This document shows, in pieces, positions 36,501-50,690 of a stretch of DNA of 64,000 nt. The translations under genes and the position numbers were made by a program. The notes under the pieces were generated by a model. The model saw nothing but the letters and a program-made list of their open reading frames with translations, searched no databases and had not been told where the DNA came from. Numbering within the stretch: position 1 is the stretch's first letter; every line of letters begins with the position of its first letter. The DNA comes from Morinoia aosen (Eukaryota; Arthropoda; Malacostraca; Amphipoda; Talitridae), in contig CM059562.1 in the NCBI GenBank assembly GCA_030386875.1, positions 70,492,201 to 70,556,200 of the forward strand, written 5' to 3'.

Positions 36501-39076
36501 GTGAGTTTAAATAATGGGCGTGATCAGGATCTTGGCGATTGCTGAATGGCATGTTTAATATTTACAGTGAATATTAATATTCAATAATGTGTAATTTATT
36601 AAACTAATTGAGAACAACGTTTACGTATTCAATCGACGATGATGTGACACAATTTTTATGATAATAGGAAAAATGTTTCAAATGTCCAGTGCACGTAATT
36701 TTGATCAAATAAAAACAAGGATGATTATAAATAATTAGTGCCACATTTATAATGACTGATAAATCAGAAATATTTTGAACATTTCATTCCGCAGCTGCCG
36801 AACGAGAGAGAGTCTCTGCTTAATTAGGGATTAGGTTCAAAACTACAGCTAATTCTAAATTTGATCATCTGAAGTTTTTAAACCATACGCGCCCTGGACT
36901 GTGGCGTTCATACGAAAGCAGGTGTAAGCACTGCAGCACTCACGAGCTTATAACGCTGATTTTAAATAAAATAGTAAAAACAAGAACTTTTAGGTTTATC
37001 ATGGCGTATTGAAATTCTCTTAAACTAAAAAAATGTTTCGAATATGTTGGAGATTCTCAATTTCTATAAAAATAGAAAGAGCAAATGACGAATTAAGTAT
37101 TAATAAAAATGAATTTTCTAAGAACTGAATTTCAAAATATTGATCAGAAAGATGACATAGTTTACACATAAACTTTGATGTGCTTAAATCCAACGTATAT
37201 TAGGAGAGAGAGATAACAGAATATGATTTCCAGAAGGTTTATCTTTCCAGTAAACGACTTTAAAATAGGGTGATAAGTATGCCTCAAGTTGTAGAATGGT
37301 ATTTTCAAATCAGCTAGCAGTATAAAACTCTAATTTTCCCAGTGCAGACTTGTGAACACTGCTTTTGGGAGTATTAAAGTGATAGTTTTATGCACTTTGA
37401 ATTTGCACCATAAATAAAATGCGATTTGATTTTAATTTACACCTCATTCATCCACGAATATGATACTTCACTTGATTTTACTATCATGTACGTTAATGCG
37501 TGCAGAATGAATTGTCATTTCAAGTACACAAGTCAAATTTCTCAAAGAATGCCATTAGCTACAGTTAATAAACATAGTTTATCACATTTTATGACTAAGT
37601 ACATATAGGCTCGACCACGCGATCGTTCAGCATTCATGTTAGTGAGCTTACTGTCAGAATTTTCCGGACATTCTCCCTGCTACACATTCTCATTTGAAAG
37701 TGTGAATTGTTTAATGATTTATATGATGACTATCAATTTGACTCATAATTTCCTTTCCGCTTTAGTATCGTTGTTTTATTTCTAAGATCGACCTGATTTA
37801 AATGAAATTCATTCAGTCATTCCCTTGCGATACGTGTAGGGTTCTCACGGATTTGTACAGTTAAGTTATATATCTATTATGTTTTTCACATACAATTTTT
37901 GATTTTACGAATATTCGTTTATTGTTATTAATTCGTCTTATATTCTTTTTGTGTTCGTACCGATTGAAAAATTGTAGTAATAATACTCTATGATACACCC
38001 GTGAGTTGCTGTTTTCGTTGCTTCATTTACAAGAAAATATTTGCAAGTAGTCAAACTTTTCCGTACGAAGGAATTTAAACCCTGATGATACGGTTAAAGA
38101 ATATCAGAAATACATTAATTTTGAATCAATTGATTTTGTTTTGATACAACTGCATTCCGTTATGCTGCTGAATAACAAAAAAAAATTTACATTAAATTTT
38201 GCTAGGCAATATTGTCGGCTGTGATTGGTAAAAAAAATAGTTATAAGAGTGTCAAATATTTTCAAAGCAGATGTGGTAAACGGGACTCATAGTTTCGTTA
38301 CAAATTATCATGAACGCTATTCGAGAACACGAAAAGCTATAAATAGTTTCAAGAAAAATTTTATTTCAGTTCTTAGCAACGGCAACAGCCGTCTAATAAA
38401 TGTCTCTATTACGAAATAAACGGTATAATTTAGAATATTGCTGTGCTATTATTAAGTTTTGTCAGCTTTTTTCTTTAAAAAATGTCCAGTCAGTCAACAG
38501 TTAAGTTCGAGTTAATTTAAGGCAAAGTTTCCACTTAATTCTTTGGATTTGCATTTTAAAAGTCAAGATCCTGGAGTTCTCCGGTAACAAGATAATGTGG
38601 AGTCTGGAGCATGGGTGCGGCCACATTTCACTGTATGATGTGCGCTAAACTTTGCTGCGGCTTCTACGCCTTCCTTTCTTCAGAGGGGCTATCACGGAAG
38701 TGCCGCTGTATTTACCTAATTTATTCAAAAGATATCAAAACTGCTCATTTAAAATTGAGCAACTCAGAAGCTGTTAGCAGTCGCATGTTTTGATGAATTA
38801 ACTCAATTTTTTTCTTGTAGGTGATTAGATAGTGAGAGTGTTTCTCTAAGTTGAAGAGCAACTTAAATGACTAAAACAGCTGTATGGATTTTGAACAGCT
38901 TCCTACGAAGTTGACGTCGACGGGTAGAGCGATAGAATCAGCTGCCGGCAATATAGCTAATTTTTACCATGCCCTTCGGAAATGCATCGATAAATCTGGA
39001 GCACAAAGCCGGGCAAATAAGCTGTCAAGCATGTAGAGCTGCAGCTGTGCGGTGACCGCCACTGCAGCAGGGCTCC

Positions 39077-39207
39077 TATAAATCATTCGAGCGCTAACAA
39101 ACTCAGCCTCACAGCGACCGACTTTCAATGCACCCGTACCCTGCTAGGATTGTGAATCTTCTCCTTCAACTCAATAATTGTCCTACAGTGGACTGTTGCT
39201 CTGAATT
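39077..39207 (+). promoter_or_regulatory. Candidate TATA promoter with short first exon
   Basis: CTATAAAT at 39076 lies about 28 bp before an initiator-like CTCAGC. An ATG follows at 39130 and opens a 27-codon frame. A donor-like T|GTAAGG falls at the end of that frame, near 39208. The layout resembles an arthropod TATA gene with a tiny first exon, but no second exon could be identified. Confidence 0.22.
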
Positions 39208-42200
39208 GTAAGGTCTTTCGATGACGGCTGAGGACATTCGTCAGCCAGGCGAATGTTGCTCGGTGTTGTAGTTTTTCTCTGTGCGAGCTGCAACTATACA
39301 TATTGGAGGCTCACCCATCGATTGTGATTATATTACTTTCTTTTTCCCCGATAGTTTGGCACCTTATGAAAAAATAGAGCAAACAGTGCTTTTTACATGT
39401 TACACATATCTTTCGTCGTTTGAATGCCTTAACTTGAAAATTTTCGGTCATGGCTTACTACAGCATTTTAAATTACCAAGTAGTAATTTTCCTAATATTG
39501 GTTTTCACTATAAAAGATTTCAGACATTCAATTCAGATTTTTAATGGATAAATGAAGAGATTTTAATAAATACTGTGCTATTTCTGTTAACAAAATAAAA
39601 TATTCCAACAGGAAACTTTCACAAATCGAAGTCATTCGTATTTTCTCTTTTCCTACTAATTTAAAATAAGCAGCTACAAAGATTAGTCAACTAAAAGCTT
39701 ATGTACAATGATGTATAGTTCATTTCCATCGAGGAAGTTATTAGTGACTTTCAAACAAGATATAAAATATTTTTTTTGTGAAAATTTGCCAAATATTGAG
39801 CATTAAATATTGACAAACAGAGTTGAGAATTTGAGGTATAACAACTCTCTTTCGTTTTTATCACACTTGAGTTCTTAAATATTCTCCCTTGCGCGCCCAA
39901 CAATTTGCTTAAAACACGCATCTTCGAATTTCGATTCCAAAAATGTGTTTCTATGTTTCACCGATGCTCAGGAGATTTACTATAGTACACAGCTTGTAAT
40001 CATGAGAGCATCAAAGCAAGTTTTTTCTACTTCAAATGTTCCTCAAATATCACTCTATTTTGGTAAACTGAATTAAATGAAAGCGTGACTTCCATAGTCG
40101 GACCCTTTTCAAACCCCGAATTCTTGCTTTCGATCCATATCAGAGCCACTTTACGACGAGATCTACCCTAACCCATGTGAGGCTGATAGGTTTAAACGTC
40201 CCCGAAGGAAGGGTTCGAACAGCGGGCTCGACAGTGTCAACAGCCTTCATCACTGGGTTTGTTTACTTTGTTTACACGGTGAAAGAAGTAACCCTCTATT
40301 TCGAGGGCCCATTTTTAAGGGTGGGCCTGCAGCCGATAACCCTTCTACCCGCACAAAAGTCAAGGGTTAATTTGAAAAGGTTTGTGCCTGTCACCAGACT
40401 CAACTCAGATTCTGACGATGCTAGAGATCGTTATGTTATGGATGCGTTAAAATAACCATTCTGCGAACAGTGCCTAGTAGAAATGATGCTCATTTTGCCT
40501 AGAAGCAATGATTTATTGGTTTGTTAGCGTAGCGGCACTAACTTGAAGATAATCCTTAGGCTATCACTTTCGCTCGGTATGATCCTATGCTTACCATTCT
40601 CCTCAGGTTATGCAATCTGACCTGATGGTGATGTTGAATAATGCGTGGACGTTTAGGTTATGGCTTACGCAGAGGTTAATGCCCAATTGCAAACATAAAA
40701 TCTTGGAAGCTTTGAAAGGGAGTTCAATTCTATATGAGCTCTGAATAATTTTTAATTTTCAATGCAAGAGCAAAGTAATAGGCGCTATACAGAAGCATTT
40801 GACGATGATAAAGCCGCCTGAATTCATAGATGGTAACCTTCTTGAAAAAATTATTATTTTCCGAGCAAACATAATCCCATCCAAAGGAAAAGAAAACGCT
40901 TCACCGCGATAATCACGAGAGCTTCCGACCGCTGCATGCATATAATCGGAAATGTTGGATTTTTCGTGAATGCAAAAACCTGGATCCGGTAACTTTCCCA
41001 AGCGTGAATTGCCTAGGAATTTCTTTTCTTTGTTAACTTTAGAGAACTGACACAAAACGTGGCTGGGCGTTACATTGAGAGGGCCTGGACACCCGCAGCG
41101 CGCCTGCGCAGTAACAGGAGACGCGTTCGCTGGAACCTGCGCGGGGACGACGGTCTCTTGGAGCCGCCAGACTGCATGGGAACATTGAAAATAAAAATTT
41201 CGTTCTGACAGACTCACAAAATTCAGGCATAGTTAAAGCCATGCGGTGAGATGCTAGACTGCATTGCGCTTGATACAATTTTCAGAAGTGGGATTTTTCT
41301 AAAAAAATATTTAAAGGTTTACTCAATTTCAAAGTGACTGATGTCATAGTGAAATTTATTAAAAAGAGGTTGTCATTTGAGAATTTTATTCTGAAATACA
41401 TTAAACCATGAAACAATTGCCACAAGCTAAAATTTACGTAAGTTATTTGGCGAAAGCACATGCATGATACAACCTCGAGAAATGTAGAACAGGGTTGGCT
41501 TCAGGAAAACTTCCGTTTAGCAAGTTACTCTGGAATTTTGAAAAGAGTTATCGCAGAAATTAATAGGGCGATAAAATTCAGGTGATGTTACATTAAGCGA
41601 TTAAATATAACGTTCATTAATAGAAGGAATATATTGTTCATCCAATGACAATTGTTAACCCAAAGTAACATGTTTTTAAGTGCGATTGATTTGAGCTCGT
41701 GTACTTTTATTCACTTCAACTTTGTGAACATAGCATCTGGAGTCATTGAAATGAAGGTTCAAAAAAATAAACTTATACTGCGTAAATTTTGTTGTCGTTG
41801 AGAGCTTAAGATTACCGAACGAAGAATGATCTTCTGCTTCTGAAATTTTATTTAGTCACACACATTAGTTTTTGCTTCGTATGCTGCATCACTTGATGTC
41901 GGAATTAATTCATCTCCGAGCTCAGTCGTATGAAAAGTTATTGGTATTTCGCGAAAGAAACTTAGAACGCCCAAAAGAGCATTGATAGAAAAATATCGTA
42001 GAAATACTTCTATGAAACTAATCTGCTGGAGCAAAGCCTAGAACATCACACAGTCCGCTTATGAAGAGCAGGACAACTACGAGCAGGACTAGTATTACAT
42101 GCTTTCCGTTCGGCCAGAAGCTCAGTCAGTGATCATACAATATTTGAATGACTAAGTTTGCACTTGAAAATCTCATGAAATACATGGGCCTTCGTACATT

Positions 42201-42829
42201 CTCCAAAGAGACAATTAATAATTTTTTCGTGGGGTTTAATCTAAACAATCATAAACCTCACAAGAACATTTTTCCTACGCAATTTATATCCAACAGGAAT
42301 CTGGATGCAGGATCTAGTAGGTTCTAATTTCTATGGAGTCGGATGACGGTGTCTGAAGGTAACTTATATTTCTGAGCTATATTTCAAGTTAGTACCGCTT
42401 TTATGAATCTTTACGCACTCGATGCCGATGAACTACCAATTTTATTCTTTCGTGTTCTTTTTATGTACCAAAAACATAGAAATAGTTCATTTTGTTTATG
42501 GTTGAGAATGTTCCAGAAACAAAGCGTTTTTTCAGGATATATGGCTTACGAGGGGTTTTATATCTCCCTCGGAGCTCTCCTCTTTGTCGCAGGTGCGATC
42601 TCGCTACTGAGCTCGCAAGACTCAGCGGCTGCGCAGCGATGCGCCAGCTGAGATAAGATTCCAAACCTTCGATGTGACAAAGTCAACAGCCCGACACAAA
42701 CAAGTCCGTAATTGTGTACAAACACACTCCACTCCAGACGCGGCAGCTCGCGCCGTTCCAGCCTCGCGCCCCGCACCCGAGCCCGAAGAGTTCCTGTTCT
42801 GCGTCCTGCTTTGTGAGCCTGTATAATAT

Positions 42830-42945
42830 TTGAATACTGATTTGTGAAATTGATTTTGTTCTGAAAATTGTGCCCCGTATTTTTTCAACAGTGATCTATG
42901 AAATTGAAATATTTGTGAAAATTGGGAAATGTATTTTTCTATGCA
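42830..42945. repeat. Diverged two-copy repeat, unit about 51-54 bp
   Basis: Two diverged copies share GAATACTGATTTGTGAAATTG-like and ATCTATGAAATTGAAATATT-like blocks. Their minus-strand translations are QFSEQNQFHKSVFK and QFSQIFQFHRSLLK. Confidence 0.5.
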
Positions 42946-44989
42946 GAATGAAGTCCTCAGTAATGATATGTAAACAAATGATTCGGTTGCGGTATGTTCT
43001 GTTACCGCTGACTTCAAGGAATAGGCAATGAATTTATATCAATTCATGCTTCGCATGTCGTACAGTAGCTCATGAACTGTTTTTTTTACTAGCCAGTCGT
43101 TAGGGGTTTGAAGAGATCTCTCGTGTGGCTGAGGACATGATAGAGTGAGTGAAGTAGAGCTGAGCTCGCGAATGATGATCTTGAAAAAAGTGATTCTCAT
43201 TTTGCTCAGATATTTAGAGACAAGTAAAAAAGATTCAAAGTTGGTCTATTACTAGTGGTATAGTTTCTAAAGGTCTCCCAGAATTTTAAACTTGTTAGTA
43301 GTGGAGGCCCATTTAAGGGAACTTCATTATTATATACGAATTATTTCTGCTTTGTTGACGAGCAGAAATACGAAAGCAATTTGTCAAGCGTGGGTTGGCT
43401 ACCAGGTTCGGAAGAATTTACCAAATGTTTATTTGTTGGTACGAAAACTAAGAAAAATTCTATGCGAGCTGCCATAAATGTTAATATGCTCACATTGCCG
43501 GAAAAAATAATTAACCCAAGCAGCGTTTAGTATCAAAACTATCCTACTCTTTTGAGAGTTTTCCCGTATCCCGTTCCTCACGTACGATGTTGTCATTGAC
43601 CTTGTTTCACATGTACCCGCCATAGTTCAGCTCGAATCCGCTCTCGTGTCTACCTCCGGAGCCATGACGAGAGTGTGTGTTCTCTAAAACTGAAACGCGA
43701 CGTCTTTGTCTGCCTCGCTATGCACATAAATCGATCAGCCGCCATGGGTTGACAAGCATCGCACTCATGACAAATGGCGCTCGACACTCTCTGTGTTTTG
43801 GGCGAAGCCTTTGTTGATTCTCTTGACGCTCAGATTGTCCCTGGATTTGACTGATTACTACTGGTGATTGCACATGCCTGGACTCTGTGAACACTTGACG
43901 ATCGAAAGGTATCGATTGTTGCCAGTTGTCGCACTTCATAGTGTACTTATTAGTGTTTACGCGGCGGACAGTGTTTACATTCTCATGAGATCACGAACAT
44001 AAATGATTTTGAAGATTTTCCAGGAGCACAACGTTGTTAAAATGGAAAGATAAACGTCCGTAGATTCCATTTAATACTTGTCTTCACATATTGATGCTAA
44101 GAGACTATACGGAAGAACTATTATCTTTTGAATCGGGAAACATCTAATGTGCTGTCATCTTTCTTAAAGAAATTATAGGTACTATTTCACTATGTACTTT
44201 GTAAACGATGTAATTAAGTAATATCTTAGGCATAGAATGGTGGCTGTCGAAGGCGTTTGGGCTCGGTCACGTGATGTGGATCCGAATCCAACTATTACAA
44301 TGGTAGTGTTCAACAATTTATAATTCTCAGACTGATATTGAATTGACCCGAAGTAGCGTTTTAACCTCAGCGTAATCGTTGTGTAATCGTTGGAGGTCGA
44401 AGTCAAGGTTGCTTCTAGAAAAGATTATCTGAATTCTCATTAGATTTTAGATTATGTATGTCGATGCGCAATAAGATTCTTGCCTTTGAATTATGAATCT
44501 GCTCATCAAGCGTCGTCCAGTTAGAGTTACGAAATATTCATGCGTTTGGAAATTATTGTTAACAGAAAATTTCATTATGACAGCAATTTTACATGCTAAC
44601 ACTGATGTTAATGATCAGTCTTAAAAATTACAAAAGATGCACTTAGATGAAAGCCACTGTCGTAAATTTATTTTATGTTTTTGCGTTTTAAAATGATAAC
44701 TGAAAATGTTATTTAATTAGAATCATTGAACCAAAGCTTTGTGTACAAACTCGGGAAAAGGAAAAAAATCATACATTTATTCTGACATCCGGCCGTGCCA
44801 AAGATTTTGTCCCTTCCTCAGTCTTTAAATCGCACATGTCTGTATCATCAAGGCATTTCTGTGCCATTTGATCTGGAGCAGTTACTGATAAAGGGATATT
44901 GAAACTGGCATCAAGCGGCCTCCTCTTCATTTTCAGTGTATTAATTAATTGCAAGCTGGTAAAGTTTGAACGCAGTGATAAAAGAATTT

Positions 44990-45017
44990 TACATACAGAA
45001 TATGTGTTCTGTATGTA
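44990..45017. repeat. Perfect 11-bp palindrome with 6-nt loop
   Basis: TACATACAGAA (44990-45000) and TTCTGTATGTA (45007-45017) are exact complements around TATGTG. Confidence 0.75.
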
Positions 45018-48000
45018 CTCGTATTTGTTCTATTGTGTTCTAAGATGCAAGCAAAATATCATAACATTACGACACTGAGGATATTGCAATTTTCAAATTG
45101 TGATAGGATATTCTTCTCTAGCTCACATTCACGGGACTGATTTCAAACACGGTGGAATGGACCATAAGACGCAATACGCAAGCAAAATCCTACCCGATTT
45201 CAAGAACGGAGTTATCTCACAACGTGCGAAACCCGTACATGAAACATGTCTCCCACCTTCCAGCGTAAATCGGTCATCATCCAAGTATGAAACGAAATAA
45301 AAACATGGACCCTGTAACATACGAATTATCTAATACAGCAGGAGGCTTGAGGTCGGCGGTCAGGTGAGCGAAGTGTGCAGGTAGAGCACGGACCCCCAAG
45401 GAGGCGCCTGCCTGCCTCGTGCCCGCCGCATCACGGCTTGCAGGACGGTGCGCTCCCCCACACGCCGTCGTCACTCAACTCTACATATACAGTACCGCAG
45501 GCCGGATTTTCAAACACTTCACGCAATTTTACAGTCTATTTAAATGTTGAAATAAAAGGAGAATTATAAGCTCAACTGATTTAAAGTGAACTTTGATGAA
45601 TTCATGTGAAAAGTTGTTCTTCTACGACGACGTAAATTGTCCGAAAATTCGATCCTCTGTTGGATGCGTTGAGATAGTGCTGTGGTAATAGAGAGTGTGG
45701 CAGGAAATAAATGCATCAGAATGCTGGCGCTGTCAGCAATGGGTAGATTTTTCATTTAGGTCAGTAAGGAAAATGAGAATGATGCGACGACAGAGCAAAA
45801 ACAATGTAGGCATTCCAAGGTCGTATTATTATGCAAGGTTGTTGAGGCAATATCATGAAAAAGATTCCAAACGAAAAACCCTGTTTCAGTGCGTCATGCT
45901 TCTCTTTTGCTGTGTGACGGAGCGGAGTTTCGATGTACAACCATACCAAGTGAGTCAATTACGCAAATAAGTTTAAATTATAGGGTTGTCCGATATTAAG
46001 AATGTGTATGTTATTTTTTTGGCTAACAGCGATTAGATGAAATAACCCATACTTAGATTTCTTTGAAAAACGATCATTTTCAAATGTACGACATTGAAGA
46101 AATGCGGTTAGGTGGAAGAATGCGCGGTTCATTCGGTCCCCAAAATCATCACCCGAAAGAGAAAACAGTGATATTTCGATAGATGAAAGTTACAAAGCAA
46201 GAAATGCCATCATAATTTAGAGCTCGTCTCAGGCAGCTATGAACCTGATAATTTCACACTTGAATTTTTTTGCCTTTTTTGCTTACTTTTACGTTTTTTA
46301 TTCAGAAGTAATGTGTGTGTTAGACCTGGTGAGACGGGTGATGGGGTTCGAGATTTCATAACCTCTTAAAAATGCGGTGAAAGAACGCCTTCAAGTCTGA
46401 TGCTTCTATGCAGCTTTCAGTCTAACCTGCGAACTGGTGACGACACAAAACTATTACGTGGATTTGAGGTTAGTATTATAACCCATGTATCGGAATTTTA
46501 ATACTCTGTCAAAACAGCGTTTTTTCATCGAAACTTCGTATGTGTCAAATTACTCTCTAATTAATACAAATGAAAAAATTAAAAAAAATTGGGCTATTCT
46601 CTTTTATTAAGTTTGAGCTCTGTTTTTGTCTCGAAGATGCCCATTTACTCCCTTCGAAAATTCCTTCGACTAGGTTTTATTATTTGAGCAGAGAAAAATA
46701 GATCACACCTTTTGAAAACGTGTGACCAGGAAGAGATTTAAAGAGCAATTCGGCCCTACATAAATAAGTTAACAAATAAACAATTCCCACCAGAGTGTTT
46801 CCACCTGATTCGCGCTCCACGGCGCCGCGCCGTAGAGCGGCCGAGCCTCGGCCCCCTGGTGGGTGTCAATTTCAAAAACCTACAATCGCGGCGGGATGCG
46901 ATCTTCCAACATCCACTCATTTCCAGATGACACTCGGGATAGACGCGCCGCTCGAACGGCACCGACCTCGCGATTTGCGGATTTCCTCCTAACAGTTTCG
47001 AGGGTTTTTACTGTTCGCATGGTGAAATCAAGTTTCTGCGGTAGTGAAAGGTGAATTTTATTTTTTTAGTGATATAAATAGTTTATTTACCTTTAAGACT
47101 CTTTTTCTGATTTAAACTACGCGTTTTAGAAAATGCCTTTTTTTGGGACTTAATTAATAAAGCGAATGTGATTTCGAAAACGTCATTCATATTATTACTT
47201 TGAAGTATGGTAGTTAAATAATTTTTATAGCTTCTATCAGCAATAGCATAGTTTAAAATTCAGGGAGTTTTTATTTTAAAGGGCCTCGTACTGCAAACAA
47301 TTTGAGCAAAATTCAGTTCACGATCTCAACGACCGCTGAATGCAACATAATCCCGTTTGTACGTCAAAAATTTACACGACATGGGCGACTTTGCAGGTGC
47401 AAAACTGACGTGAATTCATTGGCGTCCGTTAATTTATAAATATAGGCCGAAGTTATAGAAGCTCACTTACCAGTCTTAGCTCCTGTACTTGCATACGCTT
47501 ATAGAATAATTCATGTCTTTCACTGAGCAAATGACTAGAACTCTTATTATCAGCGCACACTGAGCGCGTAAAGCTATGCTTCCGTCTCGGGCTAGCTGGA
47601 AAAGACCTTTATCGCACTAATGCCTAACCTCAGTTGTGTGTTCGCCGTCCTTTGCAGTGTATTTTCAATTTACAGTATAGATATACTTGTTCAGTGGTCA
47701 CTACCGTAAAAAGAATTGTACTCGAGTTTTTTCTCACATCGGAGTTAGTTCTTCACTTAATATAGGATAGACCAGCGTGATATTTTTCAATGAAGATTGA
47801 ATAATACACAGAAACTGATAAGGATATTTCATGTTTCACTACAAAACAGATTGAAAATGAATGATGATCATTTTGCTGAAAAGTGCATTTGGAGGTCGTA
47901 ATGGTGAGCTTTGTGGTATACATTTTAAGACATAAACATGTAAGTTCAATTCAATATTTTTTTTAGGTTATGGTGGATTATCTTATTAAACCATCAAGAA

Positions 48001-48422
48001 GTGATTCAACATGGGCAATGTATACCAACGATAATTATTTTCTGAGCAGAAGCGGTTAGCTTCGCACTAGAAATTTTATTTTTTTGGACATGTGACGTAA
48101 TTTGATTTTTGATTCATTTGGGGTTCGTAGTGGATAAAACATTTACTATCAATTTTGAATAATTTGCGTCGGCTAAATACATTCATGTATAAGCGAACAT
48201 TTTAAGCCTACAACAATTAACACTCTATTTATGTACATGTTGAAACGAAGGAAGAACTGTGTTTAAGTTCCAAAAAATTTACAGTCCTTGTATTCGAAAC
48301 AACCAGGTTGACTTCATACTTCTGTTCAAAAGAAATATAGAAATGTTCATATTCTAAGGATAATGATTTCTCGGGCAATTTTACCTCCTAAAATCCCAGC
48401 AACTTTGGAAAATACGGAAAAT

Positions 48423-48478
48423 ACTCATGATCTTAACGATTTTTCCTTATTGCCCTTTTGTATATTTATATATATTTA

Positions 48479-48511
<33 letters not shown>

Positions 48512-48670
48512 TGTAAAATATTCACATAAATGTATGTATGTTTGAATATTTATCTACTACATAATAAGTGAACATTTATTTTATATTTCACTTAAAGAAG
48601 GCGGGACTTAAAGAAGGCACTCATGATCTTAACGATTTTTCCTTATTGCCCTTTTGTATATTTATATGTA

Positions 48671-48734
<64 letters not shown>

Positions 48735-48886
48735 TTGTAAAATATTCACATAAATGTATGTATGTTTGAATATTTATCAACTACATAATAAGTGAACATT
48801 TATTTTATATTTCACTTAAAGAAGGCGGGACTTAAAGAAGGCACTCATGATCTTAACGATTTTTCCTTATTGCCCTTTTGTATATT

Positions 48887-48976
<90 letters not shown>

Positions 48977-49068
48977 AAAATATTCACATAAATGTATGTA
49001 TGTTTGAATATTTATCTACTACAGAATAAGTGAACATTTATTTTATATTTCACTTAAAGAAGGCGGGA
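48423..49068. repeat. Triplicated ~196-226 bp unit, each with an internal (TA)n tract
   Basis: Units start at 48423, 48619 and 48843, each with ACTCATGATCTTAACG. Each then has a (TA)n tract with interspersed TG/CA steps. They continue with TATTGTAAAATATTCACATA, GTATGTATGTTTGAATATTT and ACTTAAAGAAGGCGGGA. Unit length differs mainly through the TA tract. Confidence 0.95.
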
Positions 49069-50439
49069 GAATCGTGCTCTTCACATCCGAGACTCAGTCC
49101 ATCCGCTGATCAATTTTTTGATCACGAAGACCAGATCCAAAGATCACCATCTATTGACCTGGAATATTTAATCTTTTTCCTGAACCGTAGAGTAATTATC
49201 ACGAAGTGAGTGAGGCTTCATACACGAACTCTTGGTTGTGAGTGTCGTGCCATACCGTGTCCTACATCGAATACCAGCTCTCGACGCTCATAAACCTCTC
49301 GACACCATTCCACAAACTGAAAATATCCTCTCGGTTATCTACATTGGCGACTTCTTCCGAGCCGTCGTAATAACTATATTAAACTGGCGAAGAGACTGCA
49401 GCGCTTAAGAGTTTGAGACAAGCAAACTATCCCATTCTTTGGGGCTAAGCAAACGGACATGATGGGGTGCGCTGTTAACAGTACTAAGCGACTGCTCGAC
49501 ACGACCAACTTTCGCTCCGACTCGGAGTTTATGACGCGCGGAATTGGATGTGCGGCCTTAGCAAGATTCTGCTTGTCCGACCAGCGTGGCAGTGAATTCT
49601 GAACTGCCTTACAAGCGCAGATGAAGCCAAGTTTCCATAGAAAGTGCTGCTTTCAGCCCTGCACCAGCAGTAACTTGGTTTATTTAGCGAAAAGTTAGCT
49701 TGCTACGCAAGCTTGAGCCCGGTGCTGGGCCGTGTTCTTCGCTATGTTAAATTGGTAGTCTTGGTTTTGAGTGAGCATCTGTGGTGAGGACGATATGTGT
49801 TCTCGTTGCATTTTGAATTAGGAGTAGTTTTTAATTGAAGAAATTTGAGCTTCTTCAAGGTTCTAGATATGTTCTCAACTGACGTAGTAGATACTTAAAA
49901 GTCATCATTGAAAAATATTTGAAATTTTATCTTACGCTTAAAATTCTAATTTTATTACGAACAGCTGTTATGAATCTATGGTTTAAGTTCCACGTCCTAA
50001 AAACTTGGACAAATGTTGTTCATTGGGATTAAGCCTGTACAATTATGTGACAAATTAGTGTCTACAAGAATCTTGGGAAATTTGTATTTCTAACAAAATT
50101 TATAAATTTTTCCATCTAACCATTTAAAAGTACAAGCTTATGTTTAAAACTTGCATCATTACATTTCCAGAAAGACGTAAAATTTGGGAACAATGAATAT
50201 TTCCTTCACAGGAAGCAAGTCACCTGATAACCAAAAAGGATCTGTACAATGACATGTCGACATGATTTTAGAGAATTTTTACTTCCCACACTGCAGTTGA
50301 AAGGCATATATAGAAAGAAAAAAGAGCGACCAAAAACGTACAAAATATAAGCAATCTGGCTTATCTAAAACTGTTCAACCAAGCTTATCGAGTTGCAGCA
50401 TTTATGCCGGCAAACTTATAAAGTGGTTATCAAAACGGT
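49069..50439. other. Noncoding stretch
   Basis: Nothing recognised. 49070-49760 is less AT-rich than 49760-50439. Confidence 0.5.
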
Positions 50440-50690
50440 GCACGCAGCACTCATAGATATTGGAGGGCGAATGGAATGGTTGGAATAAAAGTGAGCGCAA
50501 TATTGAGTAAAAGCAGGGCATGTGCAATGGTTGGAATAACGGTGAGCGCACTATTAATAAACATGTGCAATTGTTGGAATATTGGTGTACGCACTATTAA
50601 TAAATAGGAGAGCATGTGCACTGGTTGGAATAACGGTGAGCGCACCATTAATAAATAGGAAGGCAGATGCAGTGGTCGGAATAATTGAAA
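50440..50690. repeat. Minisatellite, unit 51 bp, about five copies
   Basis: TGGTTGGAATAA-like starts occur at 50477, 50528, 50571, 50622 and 50673. Spacing is 51 bp except for one copy that is 8 bp shorter. GTGAGCGCACTATTAATAAA is the most conserved block. Confidence 0.9.

Larger units (their letters stand above)
30052..39070. other. Long noncoding stretch
   Basis: AT-rich with scattered short open frames and no recognised protein. It holds the A16 run and the TAATCC cluster listed separately. Confidence 0.45.
39210..48422. other. Long noncoding stretch
   Basis: No gene recognised. GC-richer islands lie at about 41060-41170, 42700-42810, 45340-45480 and 46790-46980. Paired forkhead cores TGTTTAC occur at 40260/40269 and 43954/43972. 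Confidence 0.45.

Noticed and set aside
40205-40225. GGGTTCGAAC, a tRNA B-box-like word
   Set aside because: No A box, acceptor stem or cloverleaf could be fitted around it.
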